From: Pseudomonas fortuita
GTDB lineage: Bacteria; Pseudomonadota; Gammaproteobacteria; Pseudomonadales; Pseudomonadaceae
Direction: 5' to 3'
DNA length: 64,000 nucleotides
Assembly: GCF_026898135.2 (NCBI RefSeq)
Contig: NZ_CP114035.2
Coordinates: 4,877,501 to 4,941,500, forward strand
Shown here: positions 47,814 through 54,948 of the stretch, in pieces
Numbering within the stretch: the first letter of the stretch is position 1
How the letters are laid out: each line of letters opens with the position of its first letter
The notes under the pieces: model-generated
Told to the model about the DNA's origin: nothing
The model's database searches: none
Seen by the model: the letters and a program-made list of their open reading frames with translations, nothing else
Position numbers and translations under genes: made by a program

Positions 47814-48533
47814 TCAGTTGAGGTGCAGCTCCACTCGTCGGTTGCGCGCGCGGCCCTCCTCGCTTTCGTTATCAGTGACAGGCTCGCTTTCTCCACGGCC
47901 CTGGCTGGTGACCTTGCCCGGTTCCAGGCCCTGGCTGATAAGGTACTCGGCAACGCTGCTGGCACGGCGCTCGGAAAGCGCCTGGTTGTAGCTGTCGGAA
48001 CCCACGTTGTCGGTGTGTCCGATCACGCTCACCTTGGCGATGGTCGGTGAGTCGAGTTTCGCCACCAGGCCTTGCAGCCGTTGCTGCGCCGCCGAGGTCA
48101 GGTCGGCGGAATCGAAGGCAAACATCACCGCGCCGTTGTCATCGAGGATGATCACCTCCGGCGAGGGCTCAGGTACAGTGGCAGGCGGCGCTGCGGGGTA
48201 CTCCTTCAGCGGGCAACCCATATGGTCGACTGCAGTGTTGGCGGGAGTATCGGGGCAATGATCGCGGCGGTCGAAAATGCCGTCGCCATCTTCGTCACCG
48301 TCCTGGGCGTAACAGATCAACCCCCCGGCAATGGCGCCCAGAGCGCCGCCACCTGCGGCCCAAGTGGAGCTTTCAATAGCGCCCAGGCCGCCCCCGACCA
48401 GGCCTCCCAGCAGGCTGCAGATGGGCCAGGTCCTTTGGTTGAGCGGCGCGCCACCATCGCTGTGGGTTGCACAGCCCGCGAGCAGGCTGGCAGCCACCAA
48501 CAGCGGCAGCGCCGCCTTCGACGTCACACTCAT
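47814..48533 (-). CDS. OmpA-family lipoprotein with TSP3 repeats, copy 1
   Basis: 239 residues. Lipobox LLAGC is followed by a glycine-zipper segment (LLGGLVGGGLGAIESSTWAA). A type 3 thrombospondin-like calcium repeat follows (DGDEDGDGIFDRRDHCPDTP). The OmpA peptidoglycan-binding domain has GHTDNVGSDSYNQALSERRA and RARNRRVELHL. ATG 48533 has AGGAG 7 bases upstream. It is 88 bases from its paralogue, on the same strand. It should tether the outer membrane to the cell wall. Confidence 0.88.
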   Translation of the reverse strand: MSVTSKAALPLLVAASLLAGCATHSDGGAPLNQRTWPICSLLGGLVGGGLGAIESSTWAAGGGALGAIAGGLICYAQDGDEDGDGIFDRRDHCPDTPANTAVDHMGCPLKEYPAAPPATVPEPSPEVIILDDNGAVMFAFDSADLTSAAQQRLQGLVAKLDSPTIAKVSVIGHTDNVGSDSYNQALSERRASSVAEYLISQGLEPGKVTSQGRGESEPVTDNESEEGRARNRRVELHLN

Positions 48534-48621
48534 GCTGAATGCTCCTGTGTCATTGGCCACGAACGGCTGACCGGCATGAAGACGCGCCCGTGCCACTGCT
48601 CAAGGCACGGGCGCACACCGT

Positions 48622-49314
48622 CTACCGCTGGATCTTGATTTCGGTACGGCGGTTCATGGCACGCCCCTCGGCCGTGGCATTGTCCGCCACCGGCTGGGTT
48701 TCACCAGCGCCGACCACCGAAACGAAGCTGCTGCGCGGTACACCGCTCTCGACCAGGTAATCGGTCACCGAGTGGGCCCGACGCTCGGACAGTTTCTGGT
48801 TGTAGCTATCGGAGCCAACGCTGTCGGTATGGCCGCTGACGCTCAGGCGGGCGGAGGGCGCTTCCTGCTTCAGGCGCGTGGCAATGGTGTTGAGGCGCTC
48901 TTTGTCACGGGCGGTCAGGCGTGCAGAATCGAACTCGAAGTGCACATCGCGGATGACGATGACCTCTTCCTTCTGCACCACCACTTCCTCCACCACTGCT
49001 ACCGGCTCAGGCGGGCAGCCGTTGGCATCGACCTGCACACCACGGGGTGTGCCCGGGCACTTGTCACGGCTGTCCGGCACGCCGTCGCCATCCTCGTCAC
49101 CATCGCCATGGGCCCAGCAATAGCCCGCCGCCAGGCCACCGCCCAACAACGCACCCCAGCCAGCCCAGCTGGAACTTTCAATAGCGCCCAATGCGGCGCC
49201 ACCTACACCCCCGACGGCGGCACATTTCGGCCAGTCGGTTTTCTGCAAACCTGCACAACCAGTCAACACACTGGTGAGCAGTACCAGGGGTAACGCTGTG
49301 CGTACTATGCTCAT
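48622..49314 (-). CDS. OmpA-family lipoprotein with TSP3 repeats, copy 2
   Basis: 230 residues, same architecture as the downstream copy. Lipobox VLTGC, a glycine-zipper (GGVGGAALGAIESSSWAGWG), a TSP3 repeat (DGDEDGDGVPDSRDKCPGTP) and an OmpA domain (GHTDSVGSDSYNQKLSERRA, GRAMNRRTEIKIQR). The shared segments, including ALGAIESS, show a tandem duplication that has diverged in the linker. ATG 49314 has AGGAG about 10 bases upstream. A long frame running back to 49800 is antisense to the next gene. Confidence 0.88.
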   Translation of the reverse strand: MSIVRTALPLVLLTSVLTGCAGLQKTDWPKCAAVGGVGGAALGAIESSSWAGWGALLGGGLAAGYCWAHGDGDEDGDGVPDSRDKCPGTPRGVQVDANGCPPEPVAVVEEVVVQKEEVIVIRDVHFEFDSARLTARDKERLNTIATRLKQEAPSARLSVSGHTDSVGSDSYNQKLSERRAHSVTDYLVESGVPRSSFVSVVGAGETQPVADNATAEGRAMNRRTEIKIQR

Positions 49315-49473
49315 TTCATTGCTTCTCCTAGGGGGAATCGGCATAAGGCCGATCTCTGGGAGTAAAGACCGGGCATTCGAACCCTGCCAGCAATAAGCCA
49401 CGACATGGTCACAAGCCTCTTTGCCCGCACGCCGCAGCCCGCTAGTCTTGGACGACTTGAACGAGGATTGGCA

Positions 49474-49968
49474 ATGACCGACGGTTTTTCCCAACGCACC
49501 CCGCAGCAGGCCCTCGCGGCCCTGCTCGAACGCTTCACCCCACAACGCCTGCTGCTGGTCGGCACGCGCTTTCCGGCGCTGGATGCCTTCGCCCAGGCGC
49601 ACCCCCAGGTGACTATTGCCACTGCAGCCCCGGGCCCGCTGCCGGCCGAACTGGCGGCACAACGCTTTGACCTGGCGGTGCTGGTGGACTGCCTGGAACA
49701 CCTGCCCAAGCGCACCGGCCTGGAACTGCTCGGCGGCATTCGCAACCTCAATGCCAGCCGGGTCGCGGTGCTGACCGACCTGACCGCCTGCGGCTGGCAA
49801 GATACTGACTTCTTTGCCCTGGCCCTGTCGGCCAGCGAGAAATTCCGCCGTGACCAGCAGGTATTAAGCCTGTTCACCTATGATCTACATGACTACAAGC
49901 AGGTCCCGGACTGGCTCAACGCCCGGTTCTGGGCCAATCCTGAAAACTTCGGCAAGTACTGGTGGTGA
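49474..49968 (+). CDS. DUF6231-like protein with methyltransferase-like fold
   Basis: 164 residues. [20 protein letters not shown], with the acidic strand [19 protein letters not shown], resembles the core of Rossmann methyltransferases, but the SAM glycine loop (GxGxG) is missing. A catalytic role is therefore uncertain. The C-terminus is aromatic-rich ([19 protein letters not shown]). ATG 49474 has GAGG about 8 bases upstream. The stop codon overlaps the start region of the YchJ-family gene, so they form an operon. Confidence 0.7.
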   Translation: MTDGFSQRTPQQALAALLERFTPQRLLLVGTRFPALDAFAQAHPQVTIATAAPGPLPAELAAQRFDLAVLVDCLEHLPKRTGLELLGGIRNLNASRVAVLTDLTACGWQDTDFFALALSASEKFRRDQQVLSLFTYDLHDYKQVPDWLNARFWANPENFGKYWW

Positions 49969-49970
49969 TG

Positions 49971-50447
49971 ATGAGTGTCTCGGTCTGCCCTTGCGGCAGT
50001 GGCAACCTGCTCGACGCCTGTTGCGGGCATTACCATGCCGGCACCCCGGCACCCGATGCCCAGGCGCTGATGCGCTCACGCTACAGTGCCTACGTGCTGG
50101 GCCTGGTCGACTACCTGGTCGCCACCACCCTGCCGGCCCAGCAAGCCGACCTGGACAAAGCCGCCATGGCTGCCTGGAGCGCCCAGAGCACCTGGCTGGG
50201 GCTGGAGGTGGAAGGCGCCGAAGTGCTGGGCGGCCAGCCGGAGCACGGGTTTGTCACCTTCACCGCACGCTGGCACGACCAGGATGGCGATCACCAGCAC
50301 CGTGAACGTTCGGCGTTCGTCCAGCATGCCGGGCGCTGGTACTTCATCGACCCTACGGTCGGGCTGAAGGCCGGGCGTAACGACCCTTGCCCTTGCGCCA
50401 GCGGGCAGAAGTTCAAGAAATGCTGCGCCAGTTACGTGGGGAGCTGA
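49971..50447 (+). CDS. YchJ-family protein with two SEC-C motifs
   Basis: 158 residues. An N-terminal SEC-C zinc motif ([19 protein letters not shown]), a central NTF2-like YchJ domain ([20 protein letters not shown]) and a C-terminal SEC-C motif ([16 protein letters not shown]). The motif is known from SecA's zinc-binding tail. The protein is cytoplasmic; the function of YchJ is unknown. Start ATG 49968 or 49971 overlaps the preceding stop. Confidence 0.88.
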   Translation: MSVSVCPCGSGNLLDACCGHYHAGTPAPDAQALMRSRYSAYVLGLVDYLVATTLPAQQADLDKAAMAAWSAQSTWLGLEVEGAEVLGGQPEHGFVTFTARWHDQDGDHQHRERSAFVQHAGRWYFIDPTVGLKAGRNDPCPCASGQKFKKCCASYVGS

Positions 50448-50449
50448 CC

Positions 50450-50935
50450 ATGATGACCCGCGCCCGTCTGCTAATGCCCTGCACCCTGATGGCATGCCTG
50501 GCGTTGCTGGCGGGCTGCGCCAGTTGGGGGGGTGACGACTGGCGCGAACCCGAAGTGCACCTGATCGAGGTCGAAACGGTCAAGGCCAGGTTGCTGGAGC
50601 AAGAGTTCGTGCTGCACGTGCGGGTCGACAACCCCAATGACAGCCGCCTGTTCATCCGCAACCTGTCGTATGCAATACGCCTCAACGACCTGCTGCTGGT
50701 ACAGGATGAAGCCAGCGTATGGCGCAGCGTGGGCGGGCACGCCCGACGCACCTTCAAGATTACCGCGCGAACCAACCTGTGGCAGCACCTCAAGCCACTG
50801 GCCAAGCTGCTCAGAAGCAAGCAGCCGCTGCATTACACCCTGCAGGGCGAGCTGGCGACCGGGCTGCTCATCCATCGGGACCTGCACTTATCGCGCAGTG
50901 GTGAGATAATCCCCGGCGATCACATCCCGGAGTAA
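50450..50935 (+). CDS. LEA type 2 (WHy-domain) lipoprotein
   Basis: 161 residues. A signal peptide with lipobox LLAGC (Cys23) precedes a WHy/LEA14 beta-sandwich at about 45-150 ([20 protein letters not shown] and [15 protein letters not shown]). Such domains occur in desiccation-related and periplasmic lipoproteins. GGGGAG lies 6 bases before ATG 50450, and the spacing to the YchJ-family stop is 2 bases, so the genes are coupled. Confidence 0.85.
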   Translation: MMTRARLLMPCTLMACLALLAGCASWGGDDWREPEVHLIEVETVKARLLEQEFVLHVRVDNPNDSRLFIRNLSYAIRLNDLLLVQDEASVWRSVGGHARRTFKITARTNLWQHLKPLAKLLRSKQPLHYTLQGELATGLLIHRDLHLSRSGEIIPGDHIPE

Positions 50936-50942
50936 CCCTGCA

Positions 50943-51146
50943 ATGTCCCAACAACCTCACGTTCATGGCCCTGACTGCAACCACGACCATGATCATGACC
51001 ACCACCACGATCATGGCCATGTACACGGCCCGCACTGCAACCACGGCCACCAGGAGCCGGTACGCAACGCCCTGAAGGACGTTGGCCGTAACGACCCTTG
51101 CCCTTGCGGTAGCGAGAAAAAGTTCAAGAAGTGCCACGGCGCCTGA
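50943..51146 (+). CDS. His-rich SEC-C metal-binding protein, 67 residues
   Basis: The N-terminal 40 residues hold sixteen histidines with Asp and Cys ([18 protein letters not shown] within a longer stretch), like the metal tails of SlyD or CbpA proteins. The C-terminus is a SEC-C motif ([19 protein letters not shown]). It starts 7 bases after the lipoprotein stop, with GGAG. It probably binds zinc or nickel; partners are unknown. Its last 20 codons share a 22-base identity with the C-terminal SEC-C coding sequence of the YchJ-family gene. Confidence 0.88.
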   Translation: MSQQPHVHGPDCNHDHDHDHHHDHGHVHGPHCNHGHQEPVRNALKDVGRNDPCPCGSEKKFKKCHGA

Positions 51147-51170
51147 TCGACTGGCTCGATTAAAAACCTG

Positions 51171-52073
51171 CTACGCGGCCTTTCGCCGGGTCGCCCCCAG
51201 CAAGTCCTGGTACCAGAGCCCCGCGTCATAGGCGATGGTGACCAGGGTGGTCGCGGCATACCGCGGGTGCTGTGCCATGCGCTGGGCAACAGCGAGGCAG
51301 GCTGCGGCGGTATTCCCCACGAAAATGCCACTTTGCATGTAGAACCAGCGCTGTGCGGCCAGCATTTCGGCGTGCTGCACCTGAGCCCGTTCGTCCACCA
51401 GCGACCAGTCCATGAAGGGTGGGCAAACACCCACCGCCATGCCTTCAAAGCGATGGTCGGTGAACACACCCGCCCTTGAATCACAACCGCTGGGGTCGAC
51501 CAACACCGTCGACACCTCGAAACCGTGGTCCTTCAGCCCCAGGGTAATACCTGTAAAACTTGCGCCAGTGCCGGCGCAGCCGACAAACAGGATTTCCCGC
51601 CCAGCCCCGACGTTGGTCAATTGCACGGCCAGTTCGCTGGCCGTCTGGTAACGATGGGCTTCAATGCCCACCGGGTTGTTGAATTGATCGGTATAGAAAT
51701 AGGACTTGCCCAGCGCGACCTGGTTATCCAGGTGATGCATCACGACATCCTTGGGCGTGGCACCGGCCACCAGCAATTCCTTGCCGATCAGCCTGGCACC
51801 AAAACACTCCAGCAAGTCCCGTTTGGTCTGGCTGAAGCCAAGCCCTACCGCCAGCTCCACGGCAACCTGGTATTTGTGGCAGGCCGCCAGCAAGCCGAAA
51901 CCGAAACTGCCACCGGTTTTTTCGATGACCGTCGTCACACCTGGGATGATGTCGCCATTGCGCAAGGCATGTTCCACGATGAGCCGGGCTGCCCGGTACT
52001 TGTGGCTACCGCCTGGGTTGTTCATTTCCAGTTTGGTGTAGATGCGTTCGCTGACGCTGATGAGTTCGCTCAT
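51171..52073 (-). CDS. Cysteine-synthase-fold PLP enzyme (beta-replacement type)
   Basis: 300 residues of the Trp synthase beta/fold type II family. PLP lysine Lys25 lies in MNNPGGSHKYRAAR. The phosphate-binding glycine loop is GCAGTGASFTGI (166-177), and the family segment QFNNPVGIEAHRYQTASEL is clear. However, the usual Asn loop TSGNTG is TGGSFG (53-58), so the substrate carboxylate site differs from CysK. It probably uses an activated serine with a non-sulfide nucleophile. It overlaps the MFS gene by 4 bases (ATGA) and is last in the operon. Confidence 0.88.
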   Translation of the reverse strand: MSELISVSERIYTKLEMNNPGGSHKYRAARLIVEHALRNGDIIPGVTTVIEKTGGSFGFGLLAACHKYQVAVELAVGLGFSQTKRDLLECFGARLIGKELLVAGATPKDVVMHHLDNQVALGKSYFYTDQFNNPVGIEAHRYQTASELAVQLTNVGAGREILFVGCAGTGASFTGITLGLKDHGFEVSTVLVDPSGCDSRAGVFTDHRFEGMAVGVCPPFMDWSLVDERAQVQHAEMLAAQRWFYMQSGIFVGNTAAACLAVAQRMAQHPRYAATTLVTIAYDAGLWYQDLLGATRRKAA

Positions 52074-53281
52074 TTGCGGCTACCTTCCATGGAAGTGTGC
52101 AGGCAGGCCTTGTTCTGCAGCAGGCCAGCAGTGGCGAAAAGCAAACCGATGCAAAGGGCCATGCAGATAGCGTTGGTGCCATCCCAGCCAACCGTGCTCA
52201 GCAACAGTGAGGGGCTGAAGGCTCCGACGGTTGCCAATATGGCAATGGCCAAGTCGTTCTTGCCCTGCATCTGCATCGCTGCCGGGCTGTTCTGCAGCGC
52301 CTGGGCCAGCAATGCGCCGCCGCCCACATAGGTCAGGTTCCAGCCCAGCCCGAGGGCAATCAGCGCCAGGGTCATCATGGCGTAGCTGTGCGACCAGATA
52401 TTCAGCGCCGAGCATCCGATCAACAGGGCCAACCCGGCACAGATAGTGGTCTTGATGCCCAGCTTCTGGATGATTGCGCCGGTGAAAAACGACGGTGCAA
52501 ACATGGCTACCACATGCCACTGGATTGCCAGGCGCACGTCAGAGAAGTCCTCATGCATGTGTTTCATGTGCATCGATGCCTGAATCATGAGCAGGTTCAT
52601 GATCCCGTAGCTCAGTGCCGCCACCGCCATGGCAACTTTCACGGCCGGGCTGAACGGTTCGGCGCGGGGAGTGGCCGATTTTTCCGCGTGCTGACGAGCC
52701 TTGGCGGTGCCGGCATCGTTGGGCAGGCAAACGGCAATCATCAGCGAAATCACCGCCAGGCCAACAAACGAGGCATAACACAGCGAAAACAGCGGGTACC
52801 CGCCAACGTCCCTGAGCCATTCGGTCAGTGTCGGCCCCACCACTGCGGCAATCACGCCCCCCGCCACAACCAGTGAAAGGGCTTTGGGCTTGAGGCTCTG
52901 GGCCAGATTGTCAGTGGCCGCGAAGCGGTTGAAGTTGGCAAAGGCGATATACACGCCCAACGCCGAATGGCTCAACACCAGCAGCTGGAACTGCTGGTAC
53001 TCCACAGCCAGATAACCGCTGATACCAGAAGCCGCCAAAGGGATCGCCCCCAGCATGAAGGCCTTCTTGCGACCGATACGGCTCATCAACCTGGAGACGG
53101 GGTAGGTCGCCAGCATCAGGCACAGGAACTGGAACCCGTAGGGCACGGTGGACCACGCAGCAGCGGGTGCCAAGGCCGCACCGACAATGGCGGCCATGGT
53201 CACGGACATGACGGCGGTCGTCAGGTTGATCGACTGTGCGCTGAAGTACAGGTAGGTCCGCCGCGGGAGTGTGCTGTTCAT
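52070..53281 (-). CDS. MFS transporter, probable exporter
   Basis: 403 residues with about twelve hydrophobic segments in two halves and a charged central loop near 190-215 (AKARQHAEKSATPRAEP). Motif A-like VSRLMSRIGRKKAF lies between helices 2 and 3. The family is drug or amino acid efflux-type. Placement between tRNA-editing and PLP-enzyme genes, all joined by ATGA overlaps, points to export of the operon product. ATG 53281 lies within the stop codon region of the upstream gene. Confidence 0.88.
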   Translation of the reverse strand: MNSTLPRRTYLYFSAQSINLTTAVMSVTMAAIVGAALAPAAAWSTVPYGFQFLCLMLATYPVSRLMSRIGRKKAFMLGAIPLAASGISGYLAVEYQQFQLLVLSHSALGVYIAFANFNRFAATDNLAQSLKPKALSLVVAGGVIAAVVGPTLTEWLRDVGGYPLFSLCYASFVGLAVISLMIAVCLPNDAGTAKARQHAEKSATPRAEPFSPAVKVAMAVAALSYGIMNLLMIQASMHMKHMHEDFSDVRLAIQWHVVAMFAPSFFTGAIIQKLGIKTTICAGLALLIGCSALNIWSHSYAMMTLALIALGLGWNLTYVGGGALLAQALQNSPAAMQMQGKNDLAIAILATVGAFSPSLLLSTVGWDGTNAICMALCIGLLFATAGLLQNKACLHTSMEGSRK

Positions 53282-54066
53282 AGTGCAGGCTCGTGATAGG
53301 TGGACAGATCGATTTCGGCATCCGGGAACACACAGATCAGCCGCTCTTTGCCCTTGCCCAGGCGTTTGCGCCGCACGGATAGGCGCCCGATGCGACCAGG
53401 CGACTCAAGGTGTGTGCCGCCACACGGGATTTCGATGCCGTTGTAGGTCCACAACCGCGCGTCTTCCAGGCCCTGCACCGCGTAGTGCTCGATGGGCGCA
53501 TTGCAGGCGATCAGCTCATTTGCACGCCGCTCTATCTCAACCACGTCTTCGGCAGTGAAGGCGTCCTCAACCAGAAAATCGAACCGCGCAGAGTCTTCCT
53601 TGATGTGGCAGCCGATGGTCCACTGTTTCAATTCTTCTCGCAGGCTGATCGCCGCGGCATACAGGAAGTGACTGGCACTGTGAGACAGCGTCAACCGTTC
53701 GCGCCGTTCAGTATCGATAGTGACGCGGGCCGGCATGCCAACGGTGACTTCGTCCAGCAGATGCAAGTCATCAGGGTGCAGGCTGTGAATAATGATGCCG
53801 CCCAGTTTTCCGCCCTTGAAACCTTCCAGGCGAATAGGGCTGCCATAAAGTTTTTTTACCCAGACAAAGCGCACGGTACCGATCGGTAGTTCAATGGTGC
53901 CGACGTCTGCCTCCTGGCCACCACCTTCTGGATAGGCCACGGTACTTTGCAACTCGATACCGTCACTGTGCACCCGCGTTACTTGCGTACTTGCGCCCGC
54001 CAGATACTGGTCTTTGTAATACAGCTTTTCAGTATTGCGTAGCACTTCATAGTTCAGAGCATTCAT
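53278..54066 (-). CDS. Stand-alone AlaX-type tRNA editing protein
   Basis: 262 residues of the AlaRS/ThrRS second-additional-domain family. The editing-site zinc ligands are present: HSASH with His129 and His133, and CGGTH with Cys215 and His219. PEGGGQEADVG (47-57) is the AlaX/AlaRS GGQ-type segment. Such proteins hydrolyse mischarged Ser-, Gly- or other aminoacyl-tRNA(Ala). No aminoacylation domain is present. It overlaps the upstream acetyltransferase gene and the downstream MFS gene by 4 bases each. In this context it may protect tRNA from an alanine or serine analogue made by the operon. Confidence 0.92.
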   Translation of the reverse strand: MNALNYEVLRNTEKLYYKDQYLAGASTQVTRVHSDGIELQSTVAYPEGGGQEADVGTIELPIGTVRFVWVKKLYGSPIRLEGFKGGKLGGIIIHSLHPDDLHLLDEVTVGMPARVTIDTERRERLTLSHSASHFLYAAAISLREELKQWTIGCHIKEDSARFDFLVEDAFTAEDVVEIERRANELIACNAPIEHYAVQGLEDARLWTYNGIEIPCGGTHLESPGRIGRLSVRRKRLGKGKERLICVFPDAEIDLSTYHEPAL

Positions 54067-54776
54067 GATTCCAGTACCACCTGCAATGATGTTTTAACCT
54101 GCACCCGGGCAGCCGCAGGTACGTCTTTTGTAACAATGCAGCCAGGCCCTATAAAGGCGCCGTCACCCACATGGATAGCGCCGAGTACACTGGCGAAAGC
54201 GCCGATCTGGACCCGGTTGCCGAGGGTTGGATGGCGAGGGCTCGAAGGGTTGTCGCTGATGCCGCGAGCGCCCAGCGTGACGCCGCCCAGCACGTAGCAA
54301 TCGTCACCAATGGTCGAGGTTTCACCAATGACGGTGCCCATGCCGTGATCGATGATGAAACGCGCACCGATACGGCTGCGGAAATGGATTTCCGCACCCG
54401 AGAGCATTTTCCCGCGCCTGGAGATCATCGCGGCCAGGCATTGGCCACCAGCGCCGTAGGTAGAAGCAGTATTGTTATATATCCAATGGGCAAGCCGATA
54501 ATGCAGAACTGCAGAATAAGAGGTATAGGTCCTTGCAATGAACACCAGGTCACGGCCAGCAGCCGGGTCTTTCTGGGCAAAGGCCTGTAAATCGGCATGC
54601 GCCTGTTCTGAAACACTTTCAATCACTGATGTTTGAACAAGTGCCTCGAACTCATCGATTGAGCAGCACTCCAATAACGCCGAGGTCACAAGGTTTTTCA
54701 CAACTTTGAATGAGGCCAGTTCGTCAGGCACAGGAAGCCTGGCAATGACGGCTGATTGCATGTCCATAATCTGCAT
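54063..54776 (-). CDS. Serine O-acetyltransferase-like protein
   Basis: 237 residues. An N-terminal helical domain (to about 100) is followed by left-handed beta-helix hexapeptide repeats. The catalytic pair is visible as Asp143-His144 in FIIDHGMGTVIGET, and the second conserved His is His182 in SPRHPTLG, as in CysE. The C-terminus ends LQVVLES, without the terminal Ile that CysE uses to dock with cysteine synthase. It is first in the operon and ends in an ATGA overlap. Base composition from 54430 to 54700 is visibly AT-richer than flanking genes. I used ATG 54776; ATG 54767 and 54761 are possible. Confidence 0.85.
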   Translation of the reverse strand: MQIMDMQSAVIARLPVPDELASFKVVKNLVTSALLECCSIDEFEALVQTSVIESVSEQAHADLQAFAQKDPAAGRDLVFIARTYTSYSAVLHYRLAHWIYNNTASTYGAGGQCLAAMISRRGKMLSGAEIHFRSRIGARFIIDHGMGTVIGETSTIGDDCYVLGGVTLGARGISDNPSSPRHPTLGNRVQIGAFASVLGAIHVGDGAFIGPGCIVTKDVPAAARVQVKTSLQVVLES

Positions 54777-54948
54777 GGGCTTGATATCCAGTTATCTGGT
54801 CTGCACAGACGTTAAAAGTGCCGCCGTTGCTGGCAGCCGAAAGTTCCGACAAGGGGATAGTGGCATGTACTGGCCATTAGCAAACGAACAGTCGACAAGC
54901 ATTTCCGTTAACTGTTAGGCTTTTTTTTCTAACGGTTTCGGACCTGCC
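54777..54948. promoter_or_regulatory. Divergent regulatory region of the serine acetyltransferase-like operon and the MocR-type gene
   Basis: 172 bases, AT-richer than the surroundings. On the regulator side, CTGTTAG-GCTTTTTTTT-CTAACGG forms an imperfect inverted repeat (GTTAG/CTAAC perfect) directly upstream of the MocR-type start, with a nested CCGTTA/TAACGG. This may be an autoregulatory operator. No unambiguous -35/-10 pair was found on either strand. Confidence 0.45.

Noticed and set aside
48622..49800. A 392-codon form of the OmpA/TSP3 lipoprotein
   Set aside because: The extra N-terminus is antisense to the DUF6231 gene; the lipoprotein signal peptide starts at 49314.
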